From assembly GCA_963790045.1 (NCBI GenBank), contig CAWBMS010000007.1:248001-312000 (forward strand): DNA of 64,000 nucleotides, in the 5' to 3' direction. The notes under the pieces are model-generated. The model was not told the DNA's origin. It ran no database searches and saw only the letters and a list, made by a program, of their open reading frames with translations. This document shows positions 1-9,863 of this stretch, one piece after another. Every line of letters starts with the position of its first letter. Position 1 is the stretch's first letter. A program made the translations under genes and the position numbers. This stretch comes from DATKMP01 sp963790045 (GTDB taxonomy: Bacteria; Bacteroidota; Ignavibacteria; UBA10030).

Positions 1-134
1 AAGTTCGTGAAATTCAAAATCACAAACGAATCAAAAATATTCGTATCATTGATATCGTATTAAAAAATTTAATTTTGCCGGAACTCGAAGATAAAAAAAT
101 AATTGTTGTTGAATTTACGAAAGCAGATTTGTGA
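1..134 (+). CDS. C-terminal end of an unidentified protein (partial)
   Basis: The frame starting at base 3 is open from the window edge to a TGA at 132-134 and gives 43 residues rich in Ile, Leu, Lys and Glu, ending in ...VEFTKADL. The stop overlaps the murQ ATG (TGATG), so the two genes are probably co-transcribed and translationally coupled. Too little is visible to name a family. A low-complexity non-coding stretch is possible, but the overlap with the murQ start favours a real gene. Confidence 0.55.
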   Translation, partial: VREIQNHKRIKNIRIIDIVLKNLILPELEDKKIIVVEFTKADL

Positions 135-1094
135 TGCAACGTCAAGATTTGTTTCAACAGCTAAACGGACTTTCTACGGAACAAAGAAATCCGGCGAGCA
201 TGGATATCGATGCACGGTCTGTTCAAGAAATTCTTTCGATCATCAATTCGGAGGATAAAAAAGTTGCACTTGCCGTGCAAGAACAAATTCCATACATCGT
301 ACGCGCTGTGGACGCTGTTGTTCATGCGCTTCAACAGGGCGGAAGACTGATTTATGTTGGAGCAGGAACAAGCGGCCGCCTTGGTGTTCTTGATGCAGCA
401 GAATGTCCACCGACATTTGGTACAAAACCAGAAATGATACAAGGATTAATTGCCGGCGGTGAGCAGGCGATGTTTCGTGCGCAAGAGGGGGCAGAGGATA
501 AAGAAAAAAATGGCGCACATGACATCGACAAAAAAGAAGTGGATGGCAGCGATGTTGTTTGTGGAATTGCAGCAAGCGTACGCACGCCGTATGTTGTCGG
601 AGCAGTGAAGCAAGCAAGGCAGCGAGGCGCAAAAATTATTTACATCACGACGAATCCCCGAACAATATTTGACAAACCGGATTTTGTTGATCTTCAAAAA
701 ATAATTGATGTCGCTATTTGTCCAGAAGTTGGTCCCGAAGTAATTATGGGATCGACAAGAATGAAGTCCGGCACAGCACAAAAACTTGTTCTCAATATGA
801 TTACCACGACGGCAATGATCCGGCTTGGAAAAGTGTACCGAGAATATGATGATCGATTTGCAGATGACGAATCAAAAGTTGTATGAGCGCGCAAAACGAA
901 TTGTGATGACAATCGCCCATGTATCATACGAAGAAGCAGAAAAGGTTTTAACAGCAGCGAACTATCATGTAAAAACCGCGCTGGTCATGATTCAAGCAAA
1001 CGTTAGTTTAGAAGAAGCAACATCCCGGCTTTCTTGTGCGAATGGATTTGTACGTGCAGCGATTGTAAATAAATTTGATGGGAATAAAAAATGA
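134..1094 (+). CDS. murQ: N-acetylmuramic acid 6-phosphate etherase, MurQ (one frameshift in this sequence)
   Basis: Cleaves the lactyl ether of MurNAc-6-phosphate to GlcNAc-6-phosphate and lactate in cytoplasmic cell-wall recycling. The first frame (134-886) carries the SIS domain: the GAGTSGRLGVLDAAECPPTF sugar-phosphate loop around residues 76-95 with the catalytic-type Glu, then the conserved GSTRMKSGTAQK segment. After codon GTG-TAC at 833-838 an extra C shifts the frame. The remainder (...ENMMIDLQMTNQKL...) continues in the next frame to 1092-1094, giving about 319 residues when repaired, near the usual 300. The C-terminal part is well conserved, so the shift looks recent or artefactual. 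The last codons overlap the next start (ATGA). ATG 134 is preferred over GTG 131. Confidence 0.93.
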
Positions 1095-1804
1095 AATTGA
1101 TGAATCCACTTTTAGAGATAGAAGACTATCCCCCGTTCGATGGTTTTCCGGCAGAAGGAATAAAATATTTTAAACAACTCAAACGAAACAATAATCGAGA
1201 ATGGTTTGAAAAACATAAATCTGAGTACGAAACATTTGTCAAACCACCGATGCAATCGCTCATCGTTTCATTGCGTCCACACTTTGCACGATTTGCACCG
1301 GAGTTCGATTTGAACCCCAAGCGATCGATTTTTCGCATCTATCGTGACATTCGCTTCAGCGCAGACAAGACACCGTATAAAACTCATATCGCTGCACATT
1401 TTGTTCTTCGCGGCAGACCCAAAGGATTTGTCGGTTCCGGATATTATTTAGAAATTGCGCCGGGGGAAAGTTATGTCGGCGGCGGAATTTATATTCCTGA
1501 TAGCGATCAATTAAAAAAAATCCGAAAGGCAATTGCATTGCATAGCGAAGAATTTTTATCGATTGTAGAAAACAAACGATTTAAAAAAATATTTGCGCCG
1601 TTTGGCTGGAGCACACTGAAAAGAATTCCCAAAGGATTTTCTGAAGATCATCCGATGGCGGAATGGTTGAAGTGTAAGCAATTTTTTGTCGGTCAAGCAT
1701 GGACAGAAAAGCGCGCAATGAGTCCGGAGTTTATCGATGATATTGCCGGCGTGTGCGAGAAAATTACGCCACTGGTGCAGTTTCTAAATGAGGCACTACA
1801 ATAA
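1091..1804 (+). CDS. DUF2461 (TIGR02453 family) protein
   Basis: A 237-residue protein of the DUF2461 family, recognised by the N-terminal FxGFPxExIKYFKxLKxNNxREWFExHKxxYE pattern (residues ~15-52) and the RIYRDIRFSxDKTPYKTH segment (~79-97) followed by a glycine-rich half. The function of the family is not known. The size matches the usual 220-240. The start overlaps the murQ stop by four bases, so it is in the same operon. No signal peptide or membrane segment is visible, so it is presumably cytoplasmic. Confidence 0.85.
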   Translation: MKLMNPLLEIEDYPPFDGFPAEGIKYFKQLKRNNNREWFEKHKSEYETFVKPPMQSLIVSLRPHFARFAPEFDLNPKRSIFRIYRDIRFSADKTPYKTHIAAHFVLRGRPKGFVGSGYYLEIAPGESYVGGGIYIPDSDQLKKIRKAIALHSEEFLSIVENKRFKKIFAPFGWSTLKRIPKGFSEDHPMAEWLKCKQFFVGQAWTEKRAMSPEFIDDIAGVCEKITPLVQFLNEALQ

Positions 1805-1963
1805 TTTTGAATTTGAAATTTATTTAGGGTCACAACGACAAAGAAGAACCAAAAAGCGTTTCTTGCTTCTCCCGCAATTCATCGGTATCTTTTAGTGTAG
1901 AAATAGATTTCCTGAGTATTCGACGGGTGGCACAAAGCCCTCGTTTTGTTTTTGTGGGATCGT

Positions 1964-4372
1964 ATGAGTGAACATTCAACTTCCAATCAACCAATTGAAA
2001 CAATAGAACAGATTCCCAATGTTTTGTCAATTCTCCCGCTACGAGATGTAGTGCTGTTTCCGTATATGATTTTTCCCGTGCTCGTTGGGCGTGAATCATC
2101 ATTGAGAGCGGCAAACGAAGCATTGGAGCGCGGAAAAAATATTTTTCTTGTCGCGCAAAAAAATTCATCAATTGATGAACCGACAGAGGAAGACATCTAT
2201 CGTGAAGGCACCGTCGCGAAAATTTTGCAAATGCTCAAACTGCCCAACGGCTTGATGAAAATTCTTGTCGATGGCGTCGTTCAGGCAAGCATTAAAAAGT
2301 ATATTCCCAATCAAAAATTTTTAGAAGCTGAAATTGTTATCAATCGTACACCATTGCCGGAAGGGCGTGAAGTTGAAGCGTTGGTACGCCATGTCTCAAC
2401 GCTCTTTACCGAGTATGTTCGCCTGAATCGGAATATTCCTCCGGAAGCGATTATGACATACAACAACATCGGCGAGCCGCAGCGCAAAATGTACTACATC
2501 GCCTCGAATCTTGTTCAAAGCGTCGAAACCAAACAGCGTATTCTCCAAATACAAAATTTGCGCGATCAGTTATACGAACTATCAAAAATTCTGACAACCG
2601 AGGTCGATATCTTAAAAATCGAACGCGATATTGATTCAAAAGTTCAAGACAACATCCAGAAGTCGCAGCGGAAATATTTTATTCAAGAACAAATTCGCAT
2701 TTTACAAGATGAACTTGGCGACGATGAAGCATCGCCGGAACTTGCAAAGCTGAAAAAACAAATCCAGTCTGCAAAGATGCCGAAGGAAGTTTCCGAAAAA
2801 GCGATGGAAGAATTTAATAAGATCAAAAAAACATCGCCGATGTCACCGGAATTTTCCGTTTCACGCAATTATTTGGATTGGTTGGTTTCCGTACCGTGGT
2901 ACAAACGCACCAAAGATGATCTTGCCATTGCGCATGTGAAGGAAATTTTAGATGCGGATCATTATGGATTAGACAAACCCAAAGATCGCATTTTGGAACA
3001 TATTGCGGTGCTAAATTTGGTCAAAGAAATGCGCGGACAAATTCTATGTTTTGTCGGCCCACCGGGTGTTGGAAAAACATCACTGGCAAAATCCATTTCA
3101 CGCGCGCTTGGAAGAAAATATGTCCGCATGTCGCTCGGCGGCGTGCGGGATGAAGCAGAAATTCGCGGTCACCGACGCACATACATCGGTTCATTGCCGG
3201 GAAAAATTATTCAGGCGATGAAGCGTGCTGGCGTTGTTAATCCAGTCATCTTGATGGATGAAGTGGATAAGATGAGCATGGATTTTCGCGGCGATCCATC
3301 GGCTGCGTTATTAGAAGTTCTCGACCCCGAGCAGAACACCACGTTCAACGATCATTATCTTGAAGTCGATTATGACCTTTCAAAAGTCATGTTTATCACC
3401 ACAGCCAACGTACGGTATGAAATTCCTCTTCCGCTGCAAGACCGCATGGAAATTATCGAGCTTCCCGGATATTTGGATCATGAGAAAAAAGAAATTGCTA
3501 AACGGCACATTATTGCCAAACAGCTTGAAGCGCACGGATTAAAACCGAAAGAAGTAGAATTTCGTGATGAAGCGATTATGCGCATCATCAACGAATACAC
3601 GCGTGAAGCCGGTGTGCGAAACCTTGAGCGTGAGATCGCATCCATTCTCCGCAAAGTTGCAAAAGAAATGGTAATGGCAATACAATCGAAAAAGAAAAAA
3701 GAAAAGGACAAATCGAAGAAGCCCATCATCGTTACTGCGGAGGCAGTGGAAAAATATTTAGGTGTTCCGAAGTTTCGTACGAAAGAAGCAGAACGCCAAC
3801 CGCGTGTCGGTTCCGTAACGGGCTTGGCATGGACAAGCGTCGGTGGCGATATTTTGAATGTTGATGTTACTATAATGCGCGGCGCCGAGCGTCTCACACT
3901 AACCGGTCAACTTGGCGACGTGATGAAGGAATCAGCGCAAGCGGCGTTGAGCTATATTCGATCAAACGCAAAAAAGTTTGGCGTGAAACCGGAGTTTAAT
4001 AAAGGGAAAGAAATCCATATTCACCTGCCGGAAGGTGCGATACCGAAAGATGGTCCTTCAGCCGGCATTACGCTTGCAATGGCAATTGTTTCTGCGGCGA
4101 GCAATCGTCCGGCATGCAACAATGTTGCAATGACGGGAGAAATTACTCTTCGCGGAAATGTATTACCCATTGGCGGTTTGAATGAAAAGCTTCTTGCGGC
4201 ACAGCGCAGCGGCATCAAGACTGTTTTGATTCCGAAAGAGAATCAAAAAGACCTGACAGAAATTCCCGACAAAGCAAAAGAAGGGCTTACCATCATTCCG
4301 ATTGAAACGATTGAAGAAGCGATGAAGTATGTGTTTGCCAAGATGGGAAACAAGACGAAGAAAAAGAAATAA
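1964..4372 (+). CDS. lon: ATP-dependent protease La (Lon)
   Basis: Cytoplasmic AAA+ serine protease that degrades damaged and regulatory proteins. The 802 residues show the family order: N-terminal LAN substrate domain (~15-215), coiled-coil linker, AAA+ module with Walker A GPPGVGKT at ~365-372 and Walker B VILMDEVDK, and the protease domain. The catalytic Ser lies in PKDGPSAG (Ser699) and the Lys in LNEKLL (Lys742), 43 residues apart as in E. coli Lon. ATG 1964 is chosen over an upstream in-frame TTG at 1946 because homology begins after it. A Lys-rich insert (KKKKEKDKSKK) separates the AAA+ lid from the protease domain, and the C-terminus ends in a lysine tail. The gene stands alone; 160 bp upstream show no clear heat-shock operator. 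Confidence 0.97.
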   Translation: MSEHSTSNQPIETIEQIPNVLSILPLRDVVLFPYMIFPVLVGRESSLRAANEALERGKNIFLVAQKNSSIDEPTEEDIYREGTVAKILQMLKLPNGLMKILVDGVVQASIKKYIPNQKFLEAEIVINRTPLPEGREVEALVRHVSTLFTEYVRLNRNIPPEAIMTYNNIGEPQRKMYYIASNLVQSVETKQRILQIQNLRDQLYELSKILTTEVDILKIERDIDSKVQDNIQKSQRKYFIQEQIRILQDELGDDEASPELAKLKKQIQSAKMPKEVSEKAMEEFNKIKKTSPMSPEFSVSRNYLDWLVSVPWYKRTKDDLAIAHVKEILDADHYGLDKPKDRILEHIAVLNLVKEMRGQILCFVGPPGVGKTSLAKSISRALGRKYVRMSLGGVRDEAEIRGHRRTYIGSLPGKIIQAMKRAGVVNPVILMDEVDKMSMDFRGDPSAALLEVLDPEQNTTFNDHYLEVDYDLSKVMFITTANVRYEIPLPLQDRMEIIELPGYLDHEKKEIAKRHIIAKQLEAHGLKPKEVEFRDEAIMRIINEYTREAGVRNLEREIASILRKVAKEMVMAIQSKKKKEKDKSKKPIIVTAEAVEKYLGVPKFRTKEAERQPRVGSVTGLAWTSVGGDILNVDVTIMRGAERLTLTGQLGDVMKESAQAALSYIRSNAKKFGVKPEFNKGKEIHIHLPEGAIPKDGPSAGITLAMAIVSAASNRPACNNVAMTGEITLRGNVLPIGGLNEKLLAAQRSGIKTVLIPKENQKDLTEIPDKAKEGLTIIPIETIEEAMKYVFAKMGNKTKKKK

Positions 4373-4428
4373 AATTTCTGGATTCTAAAATCTGTTTTCT
4401 GTATCCTTTCTATAAGATTGAAAAAGAA

Positions 4429-6205
4429 ATGAGTTACCAAGTTACAGCTCGCAAATGGCGGCCGATGATTTTCGACGATGTCGTCGGTCAATCGCATGTT
4501 ACCAATACCTTGCGTAATGCCATCTCATCGAATCGCGTGGCGCATGCGTACATCTTCAGCGGTACGCGCGGCTGCGGCAAAACGACAACCGCAAGAATTT
4601 TTGCGCGTGCACTCAATTGCAAATCGCCTATCAATCAAAATCCAGACAATACGTGCGACACATGTAAAGAAATTATCGAAGGCCGCGGGCTTGATGTCAT
4701 TGAAATTGACGGCGCCTCGAATCGCGGTGTAGAAGAAATTCGTAACCTGCGGGATTCCGTTCGGGTACACACCGACCAGCGGTTCTTATAAAATTTATAT
4801 CATCGACGAAGTGCACATGCTGACGAAAGAAGCATTCAATGCGCTTCTCAAAACACTGGAAGAACCGCCGGCGCATGTGGTCTTCATCTTTGCTACGACC
4901 GAAGTGCACAAAGTGCCGATGACAATTCTTTCTCGCTGCCAGCGATTTGATTTCCGGCGCATTGCCATCGAAGAAATTATTGCCAGTTTGGCGGCGATTG
5001 CAAAAGCAGAAGATGTTACGATTGATGATGACTCTTTGATGATTATTGCAAAACGTGCAGATGGTTCGATGCGCGATTCGCAAAGCATTTTCGATCAGGT
5101 TCGTTCGTTTTGCGGAAACGATATCAATGCAGAGGAGTTGCGAAAAGCATTCAACATTGTCGATCAAGAATTATATTTTCGAACCAGCGAACTATTGGCA
5201 CAGCATGATTCCCGCGGTGCGGTTGCATTGGTGGATGATGTGATGAAAAGCGGGTACGATCTGCGCGAATTTGTCAACGGCTTATCGGAACATCTGCGAA
5301 ATCTTTTATTGGTACGCTCAACGAATTCTACGAAGTTACTTGAAACATCCGAGCTATTCAAAAAACGGTATGAAGCAGATGCACAGAAATTTTCTGAAAA
5401 CGATTTGCTTCGTTTTTTAAAACGCACGAATGAATTAGACCAAGAACTTCGCTGGGCGCCGCAGCCGCGCTATCGTTTAGAAGCGGCATTGCTCCAGATG
5501 GTAACGATGGAGAGTGCTGTGCAGATTGGAGAGTTACTTCAACAGTTTGAGGCACTGAAAAAAAAACTCAACTTTAGCGGATCGGTGATCAACGCACCGA
5601 TTACATCCGCCGGTTTTGCTTCACATAAATCACCAACTATTCCAGAATCGTCCACACCGCTTCCAAAAACTAAAACGACATCGGCATTTAATTATTCATC
5701 GTTACTTGGTACCGATCTTACAAAAGTTGCCGGTGTTCCGAAATTAGCCGAACCAGCACCGAACATTTCACCGATCGCATATTCTCAAATCAATCCAACA
5801 TCGTTAACGGTTGATGAAATTTTCGGCAAGTGGACAGAATTTGTGAACTGTGTTTCAAAATCACGAATTGCCGTTGGCATCTCTTTACATGAAGCACATG
5901 TGCTGGAAGTGAATCATGGGTTGGTGCATCTTGCATGTCCAGATGAGTATCATGTTTCAACGCTTCGACGGAATAAAGAATTTTTGTCGGAAATGTTTCA
6001 TCAAGTTGTTGGCAAACGAGTATCGATTGAATCGGTTCTGCATTCAGAAAAAACACCGATAATGTCAAACACGAAACAACTCCTTGATCCCATTTCCGCA
6101 GATGCTGAAGGAAAACATCGTTCTGCAATTCCGGAGGATGCAGCAAAAGATCATCCGGTGCTCTCACTTTTAAAACGTGAACTTTCTGCTGAACGCATCG
6201 ATTGA
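4429..6205 (+). CDS. dnaX: DNA polymerase III subunit gamma/tau, DnaX (one frameshift in this sequence)
   Basis: Clamp-loader ATPase of the replicase. The first frame (4429-4791) has Walker A GTRGCGKTTTAR (~45-56), a four-Cys zinc knuckle (CKSP...CDTC) and ...RNLRDSVR. An extra G in CGGG at 4763-4765 throws it out of frame. The second frame resumes at once with the Walker B/sensor segment (KIYIIDEVHMLTKEAFNALL), the SRC sensor and domain III. Repaired length is about 591 residues. The variable C-terminus is Pro/Ser/Thr-rich and ends in a tau-like region. The gene is essential and the shift falls inside the ATPase core, so it is not the programmed tau/gamma frameshift, which occurs after domain III. 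Sequencing error is the likeliest cause. It lies 56 bp after lon. Confidence 0.93.
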
Positions 6206-6324
6206 CTTGATTCTCAAAACGGAAACCCCTACCTTAGTACAAAGAAAAAGGAATTACGTATAGCACATTGATAGAGCGTTGTGAAATTTTTTTGTAGAAC
6301 TCACTCGTCTCTGTAATGTTTTAG

Positions 6325-6354
6325 CCGAACCGGTAAGATGAGTTCGGTTTTTTT
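6325..6354 (+). terminator. Rho-independent terminator-like hairpin just before the porV-like start
   Basis: Stem CCGAAC (6325-6330) pairs with GTTCGG (6342-6347) around an 11-base loop, followed directly by seven T. It fits the end of dnaX transcription, but it stops only 12 bases before the next start codon, so it may act as an attenuator. Confidence 0.7.
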
Positions 6355-6366
6355 GTTTTAGAATGT

Positions 6367-7395
6367 ATGAATAAACGAATTGTATCGACAATATTGATAT
6401 TGGTATCGTTGTTTCAAGGAACACTTGCACAATCGGTGGCGAAATACGCTGGCGAATTTCTTGCCATCGGTGTTGGCGGACGCGCACTTGGATTGGGCGG
6501 TGCATATTCTGCATTGGCAAATGATGTAACGGCGGGCTATTGGAATCCCGCGGCACTGACACGAATCAATTATCCGGAAGTAATGTTAATGCACGACGAA
6601 CGCTTTGCCGGATTATTGAATTATGACTATGGCGGGATTGCGATTCCGTACGGAACGAATGCAACCCTGGCAATCAGCGCAATTCGTCTTGGTGTGGATG
6701 GAATTCCAAACACCACTCATGCCGGTATCGATGCAAATGGAAATCCAACAACTGATCCAAGCAATATTGTTGGACTTGATGAAAGTCAGATCACGTATTT
6801 TAATTCTGCCGACTGGGCGATATATGCGAGTTACGCACAGCGCTATTCCGAAAAACTTTCATATGGCATCAATGTAAAATTTATCCGGCGAACAATTTCC
6901 GATACTTCAGCAACAGGAATTGGTTTTGATATCGGCATTTTGTATTCACCGATAGAAAATTTATATTTAGCAGCAAACGCACAGGATATCACAACAACAC
7001 TCATAGCGTGGTCAACAGGAACGAATGAACTCATTTCGCCGACTCTCAAAGTCGGTGCAGCGTACACGATTGATTTTTTGCATGGAAAAGTTTCTCCGAC
7101 AACCGATATCGATATTCGTTTTGAGAACCGTCAATTTGCATCCATTGCAAATATAGGTCCCGTGAGTTTTGATCCACATGTGGGATTGGAATATGATTAC
7201 AAAAATACGGTTGCAGTGCGTGTCGGGTACAGCGATGTAAAGCAGTTAACGCTCGGCGCTGGATTGCATTTGCGAAAAATCGATCTGGATTATTCGTACG
7301 CACGGTTCAGTGCCGATAACGATTTAGGCGATACACATCGAATTTCTCTTCGCATCATGTTGCAATCACAAAAACTTGCGCGCACAACGGAATAA
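6367..7395 (+). CDS. PorV/PorQ-family outer-membrane beta-barrel protein
   Basis: A 342-residue exported protein with a signal peptide (MNKR-hydrophobic-AQS, cut near residue 22). The family signature follows: YAGEFLAIGVGGRALGLGGA (~26-45), then ALANDVTAGYWNPAALTRI. Alternating beta strands run to the C-terminus. The family includes PorV and PorQ of the type IX secretion shuttle complex and many FadL-like proteins of unknown role in Bacteroidota and Chlorobi. No T9SS gene is in this window, so a secretion role is not shown. The protein is intact. Its expression is curious because a terminator-like hairpin ends 12 bases upstream. Confidence 0.85.
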   Translation: MNKRIVSTILILVSLFQGTLAQSVAKYAGEFLAIGVGGRALGLGGAYSALANDVTAGYWNPAALTRINYPEVMLMHDERFAGLLNYDYGGIAIPYGTNATLAISAIRLGVDGIPNTTHAGIDANGNPTTDPSNIVGLDESQITYFNSADWAIYASYAQRYSEKLSYGINVKFIRRTISDTSATGIGFDIGILYSPIENLYLAANAQDITTTLIAWSTGTNELISPTLKVGAAYTIDFLHGKVSPTTDIDIRFENRQFASIANIGPVSFDPHVGLEYDYKNTVAVRVGYSDVKQLTLGAGLHLRKIDLDYSYARFSADNDLGDTHRISLRIMLQSQKLARTTE

Positions 7396-7413
7396 TAAAA
7401 TATTCCATCGTCC

Positions 7414-7439
7414 TTTTGTTTAATACGGATTAAACAAAA
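7414..7439. terminator. Bidirectional stem-loop between convergent genes
   Basis: A perfect 11-bp inverted repeat (TTTTGTTTAAT / ATTAAACAAAA) with loop ACGG sits between the PorV-like gene and the convergent acyltransferase gene. The stop codon of the latter (7420-7422) lies in the left arm. The stem is AT-rich and ends in T or A tracts on both sides, as expected for a shared terminator. Confidence 0.6.
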
Positions 7440-8609
7440 ACGACCACGTGATACAAAATCCCAACCACCAAGAAATTCCCTGAGCCAAAATCAAATGATT
7501 TTTTTTGAGATAATTCCAAAACAACGCCAGCGGAATCATCGCAAGAACAACCATCGACGAAACCAAAAATGCTGATGCAATAGTACATTTTCCCCGAGCC
7601 ACCAACGTAAATTTGCTTCCACATTGATCGTCCATCCGCACAGAACTACAAGATGTGCGATGTACACAAAGAGCGATTCAATTCCTAACACAATGAACCA
7701 ATGAAGTTTTCGTCTCTGAAGTAAATTATGTGAAGTAAGAAATTTTTCAACATGCCATAAACTGCCCAACATCAGCAAAAGTATGCCAAGTCGAATCAAA
7801 AAGAAGTTTGGACTTGTATGCCAGTAATCGTACACGGGATATGTTTGAAACGGCAGCGCATCAAAAACAAATCCCAAGAATAGCAACCCTACGCCGGAAA
7901 GCAGAACGTAACGAATATAGCGTGCCGCATTTCCTTTTTGTGCTTCACGCAAAAACAACCACGCCGTCAATACGCCGGCAAATAGAAATCCAACATACGG
8001 AAACAATGGAAACGGCGAACCGGTGACGCCATTCAAGATCGATGTTAGCCATAAAGGAAGTGCATAACCGGGCATTGCCCAGCAATAAGGTGTGGCATAC
8101 ACAAACACAAGCAGCAACACTGCGGTGAGAATGATAAATGGGCGCTCTTGTTTCAAGAAGAACAACGATAACCGCGCGATCAATAATCCGACAGCAATAC
8201 ATTGAAGCGCATCGAACGCAAGAAAACTGTTCCATTGTGCAGGCGCTGCTTGTCCGATGGTTTTTGAAAGCGAAAGGAATGGAACGTGTAGCGCGTATCC
8301 AATAAATATCAATAAAAGAATCCGCCACAAACGATGGAAAAATTTTTTATTCAGTACTACGGCTTGCTGCCATTTACGTTGTGTGGCGATGGCGAATGTA
8401 AAACCGGAGCTGAACAAAAATCCAGGGCCGGAAATGCCATGAAAGATTTCATGCCATGCAAAAAACTGCGTTGAATGCAGTGAAGGTAATATCAACTCGC
8501 GGAGCACGTGACCTTCAAGCATAAACAGAACGATAAGCGCTCGATACAAATCGAGAAACACGTATCGCTCTGTTTTGTGGTTAAGAGAATGCGATGCAAG
8601 CTGTGGCAA
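7420..8609 (-). CDS. Acyltransferase/DUF1624-like multi-pass membrane protein (one frameshift)
   Basis: About ten hydrophobic segments follow an N-terminal RYVFLDLYRALIVLFMLEGH motif, typical of the heparan-alpha-glucosaminide N-acetyltransferase-like (DUF1624) and acyltransferase-3 group, which moves acyl groups onto extracytoplasmic sugars. The conserved FHGISGPGFLFSSG segment follows. The main frame ends at 7536, but the last membrane helix continues in another frame to TAA at 7420-7422. One base is missing near 7583-7595, next to a GTAC. Repaired length is about 396 residues. The start is uncertain: the frame stays open into pta and no ATG is near the homologous start, so a TTG at 8607-8609 just after the pta stop is the best guess. 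The substrate cannot be told. Confidence 0.7.
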
Positions 8610-8623
8610 TGCAGCTGTATTCG

Positions 8624-9605
8624 TTAGATTGCTCCCGCGACAACATTTATAGCGGCGACGGTGACGATGTCTTCTATCGTACATCCGCGAGAAAGATCAT
8701 AACACGGTTTGTTCAATCCTTGAACGATGGGTCCCAGTGCTTCTGCACCGCCGAGACGCTGTGTCAATTTATAACCAATATTGCCGGAATCTAAATCCGG
8801 GAACACAAGAACATTGGCCGTCCCAGCAACAGGTACTGCCCGGAGCTTTTCGTGAACCAACGGAAGGAACGATAGCGGCGTCGAGTTGCAACTCGCCATC
8901 GATTTTCAAATCAGGGCGCTTTTGTTTTACCAATACGGTTGCGTTCTGTACTTTTTCTACTTTGGGATGCGAAGCACTGCCCTTGGTGGAGAATGACAGC
9001 ATTGCCACACGCGGTTCTTCGCCAGTCAGTTTTTGGTGATTGCCTGCTGCACTGATCGCAATGTCTGCCAATTGCTCTGCGGTCGGATCGGGAACGACGC
9101 CACAATCTGAAAACGTATAAACTTTATCGGGAAACACCATCAAGAAGAAACTTGAAACAACACTCATTCCTTTCGGCATGCCGATAATTTGAATTCCTGC
9201 CCGCAGCACATCACCTGTGGTAGAAATCGAACCGGCAACACTTCCGTCGGCAAGCCCCTGCCGCACCATCATCGCGCCGAAAAACAGCGGGCGCTTCATA
9301 ATTTTTTGCGCTTCTTCCGGTGTCATCCCCTTCGCTTTTCGCAATTCATAAAACAGATTTGTAAACTCACCGGCTTTATCAGATTTTTCCGGATCAACAA
9401 TGTTGATATTCTCTAAACCCACGCTCAATTGTTTTGCTTTTGCACGGACTTCACCATCATTGCCAATGAGCGAAATTTTTGCGATACCTTTATCTACAAT
9501 AATTCTCGCTGCTTGAATTGCACGTTCGTCCATCGCGTCCGGTAGCACGATATGTTTGTGTAATTGTTTTGCTTTTGTTCGAATCGATTCAATAAAATTT
9601 GCCAT
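8624..9605 (-). CDS. pta: Phosphate acetyltransferase, Pta (one frameshift)
   Basis: Interconverts acetyl-CoA and acetyl phosphate, fitting an organism that makes acetyl-CoA with the pyruvate:ferredoxin oxidoreductase encoded at 20-23.6 kb. The N-terminal frame (from ATG 9605) contains the family motifs KRPLFFGAMMVRQGLADGSV and VPDPTAEQLADIA. The C-terminal frame contains GTANVLVFPDLDSGNIGYK and GLNKPCYDLSRGC. The frames meet at an indel around 8829-8837, beside GTAC 8833-8836. Repaired length is about 326 residues, the normal size for the short Pta form without a DRTGG domain. The acyltransferase-like gene follows within about 15 bp. No ackA is visible nearby. Confidence 0.93.
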
Positions 9606-9863
9606 AGGTTTCTTTCTTAAATAAAAATACCATAAGGATTAGAAATATTCTAATCACCGATAAAAATAAAATATACGGTACCATTCCTCTTCAAGCAATC
9701 CGAAAAACAATCCCGGAATATAAAAACACCTGCCGAATTGGCAACACCGAGCATTCTGGCACACGTGAAAACTCGAAATTCATTAAAAATAAATAACATT
9801 AAGGTTCGTTAATATTGTTTACATGTCTGACAGAGTTTCACTAATATCATATCACGTAAAACA

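Noticed and set aside
1830..2171. Minus-strand 113-codon frame overlapping the lon start
   Set aside because: It is antisense to the well-conserved N-terminus of Lon and has no homology-like pattern.
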